Shown: positions 27,122 through 37,556, numbered from the stretch's first letter. The stretch: 64,000 nucleotides of DNA from Sulfitobacter albidus (GCF_018200035.1 NZ_CP073581.1:492501-556500), one strand, 5' to 3'. Program-made: numbers and translations. Notes: generated from the sequence alone by a model not told the origin.

Positions 27122-28103
27122 ACGCATCGCGATTGTCGGCGTTGGGGCCATCGGCGGCTTTGTCGCGGGGCAGCTGATCGCGGCGGGCCGCGACGTGGTG
27201 CTGATAGCGCGGGGCATGCGCGCGCAGGAGCTGGCGGCCCACGGGCTGCGGTTGACAGACTACGACGGGCTCGACCGCGCGGTTTCGTCGGACGCATTAA
27301 GGGTGACGGACATGGCGGGCGGGCTCGCCGGTGCGGGCGTTGTCCTTGTCTGCGTCAAGACGGCGGATACCGCACCCGTTGCCGCGCAGATCGCGGCCCA
27401 CGCGCTGCCAACGGCCACGGTGGTGAGCCTGCAAAACGGGGTACAGGGGGCCGAGCGGCTGCGCGCGGCGCTGCCCGGTCACCGGGTTCTGGCGGGGATC
27501 GTGCCGTTCAATGTGGTGCCCAAAGGGGCGGGCCAATGGCACCGCGCAAGCTCGGGCGATAGTGTGATCGGCCCCGATGGCGCGGATGTTGCCGCGCTGC
27601 TGAGCGTGCCCGGTCTGAGCGTTGGGAACGACGCGCGCATCGAAGCCCGCCAATGGGGCAAGTTGTTGATCAATCTCGGCAATGCGGTCAACGCGCTCAG
27701 CGGGATGCCCTTGTTGGCGCAGCTGATGGACCACGACTGGCGCCGCCTGATGGCCGACCAGATGGCCGAGGCGCTGACGGTGCTGCGCGCGCAAGACCTG
27801 CCCGTCACCTCGATGACACCGCTGCCCGCGGGGCTGGTGCCGCATGTGCTGCGTTTGCCGACGCCCTTGTTTCGCCGGATCGCGGCGCAGATGCTGACGA
27901 TTGATCCGGATGCCCGCAGTTCCATGGCGCAGGATGTGGCGGCGGGCCGTCCGACCGAAATCGACGCGCTGCAGGGTGAGATCATCGCGCGCGGGCGTGC
28001 CGCGGGCGTCGCAACGCCGCTCAATTGCGCCGTGCGCGCGGCGATCAAGCGGGTAGAGGAGGGGGGCGCGCTGCCGAAGGGGCCTGCAGAGCTCAGGCGT
28101 TAG
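27111..28103 (+). CDS. panE: 2-dehydropantoate 2-reductase (ketopantoate reductase) family
   Basis: NADPH-dependent reductase of the pantothenate pathway. It has 330 residues. The Rossmann motif sits at the very N-terminus ([19 protein letters not shown]), so the start must lie just before it; the best candidate is TTG at 27111, inside the last codons of argF, implying translational coupling. The catalytic region [18 protein letters not shown] carries the expected Lys and Asn, and [21 protein letters not shown] is the family's C-terminal motif. The 3' end overlaps the convergent Nudix gene by 11 bases. Related reductases with other substrates cannot be excluded. Confidence 0.87.
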   Translation: MENKRIAIVGVGAIGGFVAGQLIAAGRDVVLIARGMRAQELAAHGLRLTDYDGLDRAVSSDALRVTDMAGGLAGAGVVLVCVKTADTAPVAAQIAAHALPTATVVSLQNGVQGAERLRAALPGHRVLAGIVPFNVVPKGAGQWHRASSGDSVIGPDGADVAALLSVPGLSVGNDARIEARQWGKLLINLGNAVNALSGMPLLAQLMDHDWRRLMADQMAEALTVLRAQDLPVTSMTPLPAGLVPHVLRLPTPLFRRIAAQMLTIDPDARSSMAQDVAAGRPTEIDALQGEIIARGRAAGVATPLNCAVRAAIKRVEEGGALPKGPAELRR

Positions 28104-28572
28104 GGCCCTGACCCTCAAGGCCGCGCAGGAGCGCGGCGAGTTCCGGTTCATCGACCATCTCTGCGGCTTGTGTGGGCGACACCCAGCGCCGCGTGCGCTC
28201 ATTCGCTTCGGGGAAGTCGTCGGCCATCGCGTCCACCTCGATCCGGTAAACCGCGACATCGACCGGGATGACGCGGTTGTCGGATTTGCGCTTGTCGTAG
28301 GGAAAGCTGCCCACGGGGGCTGCGGAGACACGGCCCTCGCGCACGCCGGCCTCTTCCCACGCCTCTTGCTGGGCCGCGCGCGCATCGCTGAGCCCGTCCA
28401 TCGGCCATCCCTTGGGGATGATCCAGCGCCCGGTGTCGCGGCTGGTGATCAGCAAAACCTGTGCGCCGCCCTTTCGCGCGCGCAGGCAGAGCGCACCAAC
28501 TTGCGGGGTGCGGTCGGGGCGCTGGAAGGGCCGGAGCAAACCGGACCATGCGGATCGAAACGTATGCTTCAA
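28093..28572 (-). CDS. Nudix hydrolase, DIPP-like
   Basis: A 159-residue Nudix-fold protein. The motif region GWPMDGLSDARAAQQEAWEEAGV keeps the metal-binding glutamates of the helix (E-x2-EE) but departs from the textbook box: Leu for the first Glu and Gln for Arg. TSRDTGRWIIPKGWPM resembles diphosphoinositol-polyphosphate phosphohydrolase types, where this variation is found. It would cleave a nucleoside- or polyphosphate-type diphosphate; the substrate is unknown. Convergent with panE and divergent from gnd. Confidence 0.86.
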   Translation of the reverse strand: MKHTFRSAWSGLLRPFQRPDRTPQVGALCLRARKGGAQVLLITSRDTGRWIIPKGWPMDGLSDARAAQQEAWEEAGVREGRVSAAPVGSFPYDKRKSDNRVIPVDVAVYRIEVDAMADDFPEANERTRRWVSPTQAAEMVDEPELAALLRGLEGQGPNA

Positions 28573-28726
28573 AGAACATCGCCTGAATGGTTTTTTGCAT
28601 TATTATTAAAGACCAATATGCGCAGCTTTGCAGAATATTTCAACTGCGGCCCCGTCAATGCTTGTGCCTGCCGCCCGAACCGCGCAGTTTCACGGCCAGA
28701 GACTTGCGGCGGAAGGATGGTCAGCC

Positions 28727-30141
28727 ATGACGCAACGCGCGGATATCGGGGTATACGGGTTGGGCACCATGGGGAGCGCGTTGGCGCTGAACCTTGCCGA
28801 AAGCGGGCTCTGCGTCGCTGTGAGCAACCGGGAGGTCGATTGGATCGACGCGTTCATCGGGGAGGCGGGCGATCTGTCATCAAATCTGATCGCCGCGCCT
28901 GACCTTGGGGCGCTGGTTTCGACCCTGCCACGCCCGCGCAGGATCCTGTTCATGATCCCGTCGGGCGCGCCGATGGATGCGATGATCGAGGCGGTTTTGC
29001 CGCTTCTGGACGCGGGCGATACGATCATCGACGGCGGCAATGCCGATTTCAACGATACGCGCGCGCGGGCCGCGCTGACGGCCAAACGGGGCGTGCATTT
29101 TGTCGGGATGGGCGTATCCGGCGGCGCCGAAGGGGCGCGGCACGGTCCCTCGATGATGGTCGGTGGCACCGCCGAGAGCTGGGAACAGCTGCGCGATATT
29201 CTCGAAGGCATCGCCGCGCGGTTCGAGGACGCTCCTTGCGTGGCCCACGTCGGTACGGATGGGCGGGGCATTTCGTCAAGACGGTGCACAACGGCATCGA
29301 ATACGCCGACATGCAGATGATCGCCGAGATCTACGGGCTGATGCGCGACGCGGGCGGGTGGGATGCGGCGCGTATCGGTGCGATGTTTCAGGAATGGGAG
29401 GACGGCCCGCTCGCGTCCTTCCTGATCGAGGTCAGCGCGGCGGCGTTGCAGACCACCGACCCCGAGACCGGCCGCCCCATCGTCGAGATGATCCGCGATG
29501 AGGCAGGTCAGAAGGGCACCGGACGCTGGACGGTGATCGAGGCGCTCAAGATGGGGCAATCGGCCTCGGCCATCGAGGGGGCCGTGGGCGCGCGCAGCTG
29601 GTCGGCGATGAAGGATCTGCGCACCGAGGCCGAAACGCTTCTGGCCCCCGCCGCTCTGTCTGCCGATTTGCCGGACGAGGGCGCGCTGGCCGACGCGCTG
29701 CTGGCCGGGCGTATCCTCGCGCACGCACAGGGGTTCGAGATTTTGCGCGCGGGCGGCGCAGAGTTCGACTGGTCTCTCGATCTTGCGCGGATTGCCGAGA
29801 TCTGGCGCGCGGGGTGCATCATCCGCTCGGCCTTGTTGGACGAAATCTCAGAGGCGTATCGCGCGGGGCCGCCGCAGGGCGCGCTGGTGCTGGCCCCTGC
29901 TTTGGCGCGCTCGCTGGCGCTCACGGTTCCGGGTCTGCGCCGGGTGGTGGGGGCCGGGGTCGCGATGGGCGTGGCCCTTCCCGCGCTGTCGGCGGCGCTG
30001 GCCTGGTACGACAGCTTGCGCAGCGCGCACGGCACGGCGAATCTCATTCAGGCGCAACGCGATTTCTTTGGCGCGCATGGCTTTGCGCGCACCGACCGCG
30101 CGGGGGAGTTCAATTTCGACTGGCCACCGCTTGCGCGCTAG
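28727..30141 (+). pseudogene. gnd: 6-phosphogluconate dehydrogenase, interrupted by a one-base frameshift
   Basis: Oxidatively decarboxylates 6-phosphogluconate to ribulose 5-phosphate. From the ATG at 28727 (GGAAGGA ribosome site) the NADP domain reads DIGVYGLGTMGSALALNLAESG, then IIDGGNADFNDT and GVSGGAEGARHGPSMMVGG. At 29261-29268 (GGGCGGGG) the frame is lost: the text needed for the conserved GAGHFVKTVHNGIEYADMQ continues one frame over to the stop at 30141. Adding a single G gives an unbroken 471-residue Gnd including the catalytic Lys and the substrate loop. Nothing else is damaged, so a read error is likely. The last four bases overlap the convergent Slam gene. Confidence 0.9.
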
Positions 30142-31343
30142 AAAACGCTGCGCAGCCCGATGCTGATCGAGGTGTTGGAATAACTGTTGATCTCGCGGTT
30201 GGATCGATTGTCCTCCCAGCCGAGTTTCAGCACCGGTGTGAAAGGCCCCACACGGATCGTCGAATGATAGGCCTGCGCGCTGACGCCCAGTGTGATGTCG
30301 CGCCGCGCCACCCCCGTGATCGCGCCCACGCCATCGCGCTTGTCCCGCGCAAGGCTCAGATCGGCGAGGGTTACGAGCCCGCCGTCGAAGGCATATGTCA
30401 TGCCCGCGCTGACCCCCTGCTTCCAGCCCGATTGCAGATCGGATCGCGCGTCGGTGCGCTGCACGTAGCCGGAAAACCGCAGCAGCGTGCGCGGACCCAG
30501 CGCGTAATTTACCGCTGCATCGACCAGTGTGCGGTCCCCCGTCGCGCCGGTGAAATCAAGGTAGGTCTCGCGGTAATGCTGCACCCCCAGACGGCCGTAG
30601 GCGCGCCCACCCAGGGGCGTCAGATAGGCGCCGTAAACGCCGCGCCGATCGGCATAGGCATCCTCGCCCAGAAACTGACGCCCGGCCAGCACGCCGCCCT
30701 CGATAAAGGTGCTGTCGCGCAGGGCAAAGCGCAGGCCCGCGCGCCCGGTCAGATGCAGCTCGCGCAGGGGTTTTTCGTCGTAGTGGCGGATCAGCGTATC
30801 GAGCGACAGGCTCGCCTGCAGACGCGGCGTCAGGCGCGGCAGCCAGGTGACGCCCCCGGCAATCTCCAGCCCGGTTGCGGATTGCGCGCGCTGGTCATCC
30901 TCAAGCGGGATCGTCAGGCCCGCGGCGGTGACGCTGTTGGCGCTGGTGCGCTTGCCCGCGTTGGAGGCGGGTACGGCGGCGATGGAAAAGCGCAGATGCA
31001 CCCGTTTGCGCGCATCGATCCGCGCAAGATAGTCGCGCACGGCGGCGGCGCGCTGTGCGCTCAGCCGCGCGCCCTGAGCCTGCTTGAAATGATAGGCCGC
31101 GCGCCGGTCGCGTTCGAGCCGGAAGAGCGCCAACGCCAGCTCAAGCCGGTAGGTGACCTCGGCCGGATAGGCGCGCACCAGCGCTTCGAGATCGGGCAGG
31201 GCCGCGGCGGGCGCCCCCTGTTGCATGTGCTGCGTGGCACGGGTCCAGCGGGGATCGTCCTGCTGCGCGCTGGCGGTTGCCCCCACCAGCATCAAGGGGC
31301 CGCACAAAAGCGCGGCCCGCAGGAGAACAAGTATCCGCCGCAC
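30138..31343 (-). CDS. Slam-type surface lipoprotein assembly modifier (DUF560 outer-membrane barrel)
   Basis: Slam proteins move lipoproteins with TbpB-like barrels across the outer membrane to the cell surface. This protein has 401 residues: signal peptide MRRILVLLRAALLCGPLMLVGATASA, a periplasmic TPR-like domain (about 27-115, with YPAEVTYRLELALALFRLERDRRAAYHFKQAQG), and a 14-strand-type barrel (about 116-401). The C-terminus WEDNRSNREINSYSNTSISIGLRSVF, ending in Phe, is typical for Slam and for barrel insertion by BAM. It starts 3 bases after the stop of a TbpB-like lipoprotein gene, its probable client. Confidence 0.87.
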   Translation of the reverse strand: MRRILVLLRAALLCGPLMLVGATASAQQDDPRWTRATQHMQQGAPAAALPDLEALVRAYPAEVTYRLELALALFRLERDRRAAYHFKQAQGARLSAQRAAAVRDYLARIDARKRVHLRFSIAAVPASNAGKRTSANSVTAAGLTIPLEDDQRAQSATGLEIAGGVTWLPRLTPRLQASLSLDTLIRHYDEKPLRELHLTGRAGLRFALRDSTFIEGGVLAGRQFLGEDAYADRRGVYGAYLTPLGGRAYGRLGVQHYRETYLDFTGATGDRTLVDAAVNYALGPRTLLRFSGYVQRTDARSDLQSGWKQGVSAGMTYAFDGGLVTLADLSLARDKRDGVGAITGVARRDITLGVSAQAYHSTIRVGPFTPVLKLGWEDNRSNREINSYSNTSISIGLRSVF

Positions 31344-31346
31344 CGG

Positions 31347-32030
31347 CTATTGTTTGTCGAGGTAGAAATCGCCAGCGCCGATTCCGTTGATACCTTGCTG
31401 GCCATTGAAAGTCGTCGAGGCTGCGACCGCGCCCCCTCTGATCGCTTCGGCATTCGTGCCCAGCGTCGGCCCGTTCAGCCCCAGAACGACCTGCGCTGTA
31501 TCAGTGCCGCCACTTTCGGTGAGCGTTCCTTCGACGGTGAGGCCAACGACCGTTGATGTCACGCTGCCGACAATCGGCGCATTGGTCGTGGCGGCGACTA
31601 CGGTGCCACTGCCGGCCCCGGTGCTGGTATCGAGTGTGCCGTCAAAGGCGACTGCGGCCCCATCGACCGTGCCCGCGATGTTTGTGACATTGCCGGTGGC
31701 GGTCTCGGCATCGTAGTTCACGGTCGCAGCGACGTCGCCCAAAAGCTCTCCGTTTACGTTGGCGTTGGCGTCGCGGGTACTGAGGCGGACCTGCCCTGCG
31801 TAGTCAAAAGTGCCGCTTTGCTTGGTCGAGGAAGGCGCAATGCCCTCCACCCGCGCGATATTGGCGTCGAAATCCGATTGCGAGGGCGTGCCGCCGCTGC
31901 CGCCCGAACCTGTGCCGCCGCCAGCCGTACCGCCGCCAGCCGTGCCGTTGTTGCCATTGCCCAGACAGGCAGAAAGAGACACGCACAGCAGAACAGTCGC
32001 GCTGCCGCGCAGGAATATGGATTTGGTCAT
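31347..32030 (-). CDS. Surface lipoprotein with a TbpB-like barrel domain (probable Slam client)
   Basis: A 227-residue lipoprotein. The ATG at 32030 follows GGAGGAAAAG. The signal MTKSIFLRGSATVLLCVSLSAC ends in a lipobox (LSAC, Cys22), followed by a flexible Gly/Asn/Thr linker. The rest is a small beta-rich domain (YAGQVRLSTRDANANVNGELLGDVAATVNYDAE...TTFNGQQGINGIGAGDFYLDKQ) resembling the eight-strand C-lobe barrel of transferrin-binding protein B. The adjacent Slam gene suggests display on the cell surface. The ligand is unknown; no iron-binding motif can be pointed to. Confidence 0.83.
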   Translation of the reverse strand: MTKSIFLRGSATVLLCVSLSACLGNGNNGTAGGGTAGGGTGSGGSGGTPSQSDFDANIARVEGIAPSSTKQSGTFDYAGQVRLSTRDANANVNGELLGDVAATVNYDAETATGNVTNIAGTVDGAAVAFDGTLDTSTGAGSGTVVAATTNAPIVGSVTSTVVGLTVEGTLTESGGTDTAQVVLGLNGPTLGTNAEAIRGGAVAASTTFNGQQGINGIGAGDFYLDKQ

Positions 32031-32164
32031 CTTTTCCTCCGATGAAACCGGGGCGCGTGTTGAAATGAGCGCCCCGCAAAAGCCCGTGAAAATATGCCCC
32101 GGACCGTGGCATGGCCGCAGATTGGCAAGATCCCGCCGATCTGCGAATACCGCGAATGGGGGAG

Positions 32165-32809
32165 TTAATCGTCCCCCAGCAGCCCCAGACGGCTCGCCTG
32201 CAATGTCGCTTCGGCGCGATTGGAAACTTCGAGCTTGCGGTAGATGGATTTGATATGGGTGATGACCGTGCTTTCGGCGATGCCCAGTTCGGGCGCCGCT
32301 TCGCCCACGCGAAAGCCCTGCGCGATCAGGCGCAGCACTTCGGTTTCGCGGGGGGTCAGCTTGGCCTCGGGTTCGAAATGCGGCCCGGTGAGTTTGAAAT
32401 GATGCATGATGCGCCGCGCGATCTGCGGGCTTAGCGCGGGAATGCCAGACATCAGCAGATGGAGCTGGTGCGAAATCACCTGATCGGTATCGCTTTTGAG
32501 CAGATAGCCTTCGGCCCCTGCGGCAAGCGCTGACACGATGGCGCTGTCGGCGGCCATCACCGTTGTGACGACGCAGTGGCACTCGGGCTGCACCTGCGCA
32601 AGGTGGCGCAACAGCTCGGTGCCGTCACCATCCGGCAGGCTCAGATCGACGAGGGCAAGATCAAAGGTCTCGCGTGCGGTCGCCTCAAGCGCGTCGCGCA
32701 GCAGGCCCACGGCGGTCAGTTGCGCGTCGGGAAATTCGCGCGCCACGATAGCGCCAAGCCAATCACGCGCCTGCCGCACGTCTTCGAGCAGCAGAACACG
32801 TTTGATCAT
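32165..32809 (-). CDS. LuxR/NarL-family response regulator
   Basis: A 214-residue two-component regulator: receiver domain with acidic pair Glu9/Asp10 and phospho-acceptor Asp55 (LALVDLSLPDGDG), then a LuxR-type helix-turn-helix (about 147-205, LTPRETEVLRLIAQGFRVGEAAPELGIAESTVITHIKSIYRKL). Its ATG overlaps the stop of the histidine kinase gene as ATGA, so the two are co-translated partners. The Slam/lipoprotein pair begins 134 bases downstream on the same strand and is a candidate target. Confidence 0.93.
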   Translation of the reverse strand: MIKRVLLLEDVRQARDWLGAIVAREFPDAQLTAVGLLRDALEATARETFDLALVDLSLPDGDGTELLRHLAQVQPECHCVVTTVMAADSAIVSALAAGAEGYLLKSDTDQVISHQLHLLMSGIPALSPQIARRIMHHFKLTGPHFEPEAKLTPRETEVLRLIAQGFRVGEAAPELGIAESTVITHIKSIYRKLEVSNRAEATLQASRLGLLGDD

Positions 32810-34923
32810 TGCGCCGCCCGTTCACGTTGCTGTGCGGGCACAAGGGGCAGGGTGACGCTGACCCGTGTGCCGCCCTGCGCGCGCGCCTCGATCCGGGCAT
32901 GCCCGGCAAGCTGGCTCGCACGCTCGACGATATTGGGCAGACCGTTGCCTTGGCCGCCTGCGACATCGGCGGGCGGACCGATGCCGTCATCCTCGACGAC
33001 GACACGCAACGCGCTGTCGCTTTGCGTCAGGGCAACGGTGACCTGTGAGGCCTGTGCGTGACGCAGCACGTTCGAGACGGCCTCCCGCAGGATCGAGCGG
33101 ACGCCGTTGACGACCTCGAAAGAGACGAGGGTGTCGGCGGCGGCAGTCCGGTCCTGCCAGGTGACGTGAAGTCCTTGCGCCTCCACCCGCTCGACCGTTT
33201 CGAGCCGCAGATCAACGAGGATACTGTCGAGAGGGTATTCCTCCTGAAAGCCGTCGTTGATGATGGCGCGCAGATCATTGAGGCTGTCGCGCAGCAGATC
33301 ATCCTTGCGTCCCGCATCGGGCGAATGCAGAGCACTGAGCAGCTGCGCCCCGATGTTGTCGTGGATGTCGCGGCTGATCCGGTCCCGCTCCAGCACGGTG
33401 CCGCGCTCATAGGCGGTGCGCCCGTCAGCGGCCAGCCGGTAGGTCTGGATCAGGGTCGACGCGATTTCAAGGTCTTGGGGGGTAAAGAGGCGCCTGCCGC
33501 TGAAGGCGTAGCGCAGGCGCATCGGGCGTAAATCGTCCACGCCGGGGATATCAAGGCTCAGCCCGTTTTCGCGCAGGCGCGGATGCTCTGGCACGTCGAG
33601 CAGGGCCATGGGCGGGGCGAGCGGTTTGAACACATCCGTCAGCAGCGCCTCCCACCGGTGGGCGCGCAGCGCCTGTGTTGGCGACAGCGCGACTGACACG
33701 ATCTCACCCATGCGGCCAGTGACCCGCGCGCTGCGCCGTTGCAGCAGCAGTTTCAACAGCAACTGACGCAGCGGGAAGTACAGGAAACCCGCGATCAGCA
33801 GCGCGGTCGACAGGGTGACCCACGGCTGGTCCTGGAGGAACCGGATCAGCAGCACGTCGAGCGCAAAGATCATCACCATACCGCTGAGCCACAGCCAGAT
33901 GTAGTAGGACCAGCGGTCGAGGTTGAAGACCTTGAATCGCAGCACCCCCAGCGCCAGCCCGACATGCATGATGTTGAAAAAGCCAAAGGCCAGCCCCTGA
34001 GAGATTAGTCCCCGGTCGGTGAACCCCAGCGTCAGCGGCGCGGATGAGATCATCACGAAGAGCGAACAGGCGGTGAGCGTGACCAGAATGAACCAGCGCA
34101 GCCCCGCGCGATTGACCGGATCGCGGCGCGTTTTGACCCACTGCACGACGCCCAGCAGCATAGAAATCGCCAGTTCCGTCAGGATCGCATAGCCGATCAG
34201 GTTGTCAGGGCCCGTTTGCGCCACGATCAGCGCGATCGCGGTGCCGAACACGACCAACGGGATCAGATTCCAGATCGGGCGGTAGAGGCTGCGCGGATAT
34301 TGCGAGAACATTGCCACCAGGCAGATGCCGAACCCGATGGACCCCGTGGCGTTTAGGCTGGAAAGGGTGTAGAAAAGCGTTTCATTCAGGCCGATCTGGC
34401 GGGTCGAATAGACCGCCGCCGAGAGCGCTGCCAACGGCAGAAACAGCGTCGTGCCTGCAAAAAACCGCGCGCCCCAATCCTGCGGGCGCAGGCCCAGAAC
34501 CCAGCCGCCGATCAGTATCGAAAACATCGACACCCAATTCTGAAACCAGAACAGAAACGGAAGATCCGCGAGTGTGCGCGGGCGCGGGGTCAGGGTTTCG
34601 GTCCGCTCGGTGCCGTCGGGCAGGGCGTAGCGCAGGGTAACCTCGTCTTGCTCCAGCTGCGCGCGAAAGGCGCCCTGACGGGCGTTGAACCGCTGGATCG
34701 CCGCATAGCTGCCGAGCTGGTCGGGCTCTTCATAGCGGTCACTGTCCTCGTAGGACAGATCATTGATCTGCAAGGGGATGGCGCCGCGCGGAAGGTCCAG
34801 CTGAGGCTGCTGCAAGGCCACCACAAGAGAGAGCGCGGAGAGCAAGGCACCAAGAGCCGCAAAACAAAACAGCGTTGCGGCTGGTGTCATCCGGTAGGAT
34901 AAATTTGCCATAAATCGTGCCAT
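32806..34923 (-). CDS. Membrane sensor histidine kinase (HisKA_3 type)
   Basis: About 705 residues from the ATG at 34923. The open frame runs further up to 35142 but the early residues are Pro/Arg-rich and unlikely; ATGs at 34941, 34911 and 34890 are alternatives, and none has a strong ribosome site. Layout: one helix near the N-terminus (FCFAALGALLSALSLVVAL), a periplasmic stretch of about 90 residues, about seven helices in the middle, then the phospho-acceptor helix RDRISRDIHDNIGAQLLSALH and the HATPase_c domain ending GNGLPNIVERASQLAGHARIEA. This NarX/UhpB-type kinase overlaps its response regulator by four bases. The signal sensed is unknown. Confidence 0.87.
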   Translation of the reverse strand: MARFMANLSYRMTPAATLFCFAALGALLSALSLVVALQQPQLDLPRGAIPLQINDLSYEDSDRYEEPDQLGSYAAIQRFNARQGAFRAQLEQDEVTLRYALPDGTERTETLTPRPRTLADLPFLFWFQNWVSMFSILIGGWVLGLRPQDWGARFFAGTTLFLPLAALSAAVYSTRQIGLNETLFYTLSSLNATGSIGFGICLVAMFSQYPRSLYRPIWNLIPLVVFGTAIALIVAQTGPDNLIGYAILTELAISMLLGVVQWVKTRRDPVNRAGLRWFILVTLTACSLFVMISSAPLTLGFTDRGLISQGLAFGFFNIMHVGLALGVLRFKVFNLDRWSYYIWLWLSGMVMIFALDVLLIRFLQDQPWVTLSTALLIAGFLYFPLRQLLLKLLLQRRSARVTGRMGEIVSVALSPTQALRAHRWEALLTDVFKPLAPPMALLDVPEHPRLRENGLSLDIPGVDDLRPMRLRYAFSGRRLFTPQDLEIASTLIQTYRLAADGRTAYERGTVLERDRISRDIHDNIGAQLLSALHSPDAGRKDDLLRDSLNDLRAIINDGFQEEYPLDSILVDLRLETVERVEAQGLHVTWQDRTAAADTLVSFEVVNGVRSILREAVSNVLRHAQASQVTVALTQSDSALRVVVEDDGIGPPADVAGGQGNGLPNIVERASQLAGHARIEARAQGGTRVSVTLPLVPAQQRERAAQ

Positions 34924-35050
34924 CAAAATAGAATGTCCCATGCCAATAGTGGCACAAGGCGCCGGGGGCGCGGCATCCCGTGAAATGAGGGCGCCGCCCG
35001 TGCGCTGGTACGATGTTTGCAGCCGATGACGCGCGGGGCAAGTGTTTTGG

Positions 35051-37465
35051 TTAGGTGCCGCGGGGTTTGGCGCGCAGCGTGGGGTCCGCGGCGCGCGGAT
35101 CCTCGGGCCAGGGGTGGCGCGGGTAGCGCCCGCGCATGTCACGGCGCACGTCCGCGTAAGAGCTTTCCCAAAATCCCGGCAGATCCATCGTCACCTGTAC
35201 CGGGCGCTGGGCGGGCGACAACAGCGTGACCTGCACGGGCTGGCCCGCCACCGTGGGGTGGGTCGTGACGCCGAACATCTCTTGCAGGCGCACGGCGATC
35301 TGCGGCACCTTCCCGTCGTAGTCGATCGCGATGCGGCGGCCCAGTGGCGTCTCGAAATGCGGTGGCGCCCCGCGATCGAGCCGCTGTTGCTGATCCCAGT
35401 CGAGCCGGGCGCGCAGCGCGGGCAGCAGATCAAAGGTTTTCCAGTCGGCGGTGCTGCGCACACCGGTGAGGTGCGGCAGCAGCCAGTCTTCAAGCGTGTC
35501 CAGGAGATGGTCCTCGGTGAAGTCGGGGAAATCCCCCTGCATCATCCGCGCCCGGCGCAGGAAGCGCGCGGCCCCCTTGTCGGGGCGCAGGCCCAGCTGG
35601 CGCACCCCGTCGAGCATGGCGCGCGCGACCGCCTCATCCGGCGCGTCCGGCCAGTGGCGGTCGTCGAGCACGAGTGCACCAAAGCGCTCCTGCCGCCGCG
35701 CTTCGACCTTGCCCAGACGTTTGGACCACGCGCAGACGTCCTGCCAGGCGATCTGATCGGCAAAAGCCGCGCGCAGGGCGGCCTCGGACAGGGGCGTGCC
35801 CTGACGGATGCGCGCCTCGCGCGGATCGCCATCGAGGTCCGTGGCCACGATCAGCCGGGCACTGGCCAGCGGGTCGCCTTCGGGCGCGATCGCCCCCTTG
35901 CCCCCCGAGAGGATGAACCGGGGCGCGTCACCTTTGCGACGCAGCCCGACGCGGTCGGGATAGGCAAGGGCGGCGAGCGTGCCTGGATCATCGGGGCCTT
36001 GGCCCCACGCGCTTTTGCGCAGGCGTTTAGCCTCCTGCCGGATGCGGGCGAGCGCGCCTTGGTTGACCTCGCCGGGCACCCGCTCCCCCGCGACCGCGCG
36101 CAGGCGGTGGATCAGGTCCAGCGGCGCGCCGCGCAGGGGATCCCGCTCCGCCAGAATTGCGGCGAGGGTCGCGGCTTGCGGGCCGCCGCGCGCGACCATA
36201 TGCGCCAGACGCGGGTGCAGCGGTAATCTTGCCAACGCGCGCCCGTGGTCGGTGATAAGCCCGCGCGCATCGAGCGCGCCCAGCATCTGCAACACGCCGC
36301 GCGCCTCGGCCAGCCGCCCCGGATGCGGCGGGGTGACAAAGGCCAGCGCGTCCGCCTCCGCTCCCCACAGGGCAAGCTCCAGCGCGAAACCGGTCAGATC
36401 GCCGCTTTCGATCTCGGCGGGCGGGTAGGCGGCCAGTGCCCCGTCTTCGCCGCGCGTCCACAGCTTGAACGCGGCACCCGGTGTCATGCGCCCCGCACGG
36501 CCCGCGCGTTGGGTCGCCTCGGCGCGGGTGACACGCTCGGTCACCAGCCGCGCCATGCCGGAGGCGGGGTCAAAGAGCGCGCGCCGCGCGCGGCCCGCGT
36601 CCACCACGATACGGATGCCTTCGATGGTGAGCGACGTCTCGGCGATGGCCGTGGCCAGCACGACCTTGCGGTCGGCGCTGGGGGCGATGGCGGCGCGCTG
36701 GTCCTTGAACGGCATGGCGCCGAACAGGGGTGCGATGCGGATGTCGCCGGGCAGGCGGGAGTTCAGCAGCCCCTCTACGCGGCGGATCTCCCCCTCGCCG
36801 GGCAGGAACACCAGTGCGGAGCCTTCTTCCTGTGCCAGCGCGTACTCTATCAGATCGGCAACGGCGCCTTCCAGCCGCACCTTGGGGCCAAGGGGGCGGT
36901 CGAGCCAATGCTCGGTCACCGGGAACGCGCGTCCTTCGGAAGTCACCACCGGCGCGCCGATCAATTCCGCCACCGGGGCCGCGTCAAGCGTGGCGGACAT
37001 CACGATGAGCGTCAGATCGTCCCGCAGCGCCTCCGTAATCTCAAGGCACAGCGCCAGCCCCAGATCCGCGTTGAGCGATCGTTCGTGGAATTCGTCAAAG
37101 ATCACCGCGCCGATGCCCGACAGCTCCGGGTCGGATTGGATCATGCGGGTCAGGATGCCTTCGGTGACGACTTCGATGCGGGTCTGCTTGCCCACGACGC
37201 TTTCGCCGCGCACGCGGTAGCCGACGGTTTCGCCCGCCCGTTCGCCCAGCGTCTGCGCCATGCGCTCGGCGGCGGCGCGCGCGGCAAGGCGGCGCGGCTC
37301 AAGCATCAGGATGCGGCCGTTGATGAGCCCCGCGTCGAGCAGGGACAGCGGCACGCGCGTCGTCTTGCCCGCGCCCGGCGGCGCCTGCAGCACCGCGCGC
37401 CCGTGGCTGCGCACCGCCTCCAGTAGGGCGGGCAGGGCGTCGTCGATGGGCAGGGCGTGGCGCAT
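35051..37465 (-). CDS. hrpB: ATP-dependent helicase HrpB
   Basis: A DEAH-family RNA helicase of 804 residues. Motifs in order: [44 protein letters not shown], then the second RecA-like domain with [21 protein letters not shown] and QRAGRAGRM, and the HrpB-specific C-terminal region ending [21 protein letters not shown]. The ATG at 37465 is preferred over one 15 codons upstream. The function of bacterial HrpB is poorly defined; RNA remodelling is inferred. Divergent from meaB, with 91 bases between the starts. Confidence 0.93.
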   Translation of the reverse strand: MRHALPIDDALPALLEAVRSHGRAVLQAPPGAGKTTRVPLSLLDAGLINGRILMLEPRRLAARAAAERMAQTLGERAGETVGYRVRGESVVGKQTRIEVVTEGILTRMIQSDPELSGIGAVIFDEFHERSLNADLGLALCLEITEALRDDLTLIVMSATLDAAPVAELIGAPVVTSEGRAFPVTEHWLDRPLGPKVRLEGAVADLIEYALAQEEGSALVFLPGEGEIRRVEGLLNSRLPGDIRIAPLFGAMPFKDQRAAIAPSADRKVVLATAIAETSLTIEGIRIVVDAGRARRALFDPASGMARLVTERVTRAEATQRAGRAGRMTPGAAFKLWTRGEDGALAAYPPAEIESGDLTGFALELALWGAEADALAFVTPPHPGRLAEARGVLQMLGALDARGLITDHGRALARLPLHPRLAHMVARGGPQAATLAAILAERDPLRGAPLDLIHRLRAVAGERVPGEVNQGALARIRQEAKRLRKSAWGQGPDDPGTLAALAYPDRVGLRRKGDAPRFILSGGKGAIAPEGDPLASARLIVATDLDGDPREARIRQGTPLSEAALRAAFADQIAWQDVCAWSKRLGKVEARRQERFGALVLDDRHWPDAPDEAVARAMLDGVRQLGLRPDKGAARFLRRARMMQGDFPDFTEDHLLDTLEDWLLPHLTGVRSTADWKTFDLLPALRARLDWDQQQRLDRGAPPHFETPLGRRIAIDYDGKVPQIAVRLQEMFGVTTHPTVAGQPVQVTLLSPAQRPVQVTMDLPGFWESSYADVRRDMRGRYPRHPWPEDPRAADPTLRAKPRGT

Positions 37466-37556
37466 GGGCGCTTTATCCGCCCGCGTGCCGCGCGCCGCAA
37501 GTCTGGACATTCGCTATGCGGCGTCCGAAACAGGGGGCAGACGAAGGAGAGCCGCG

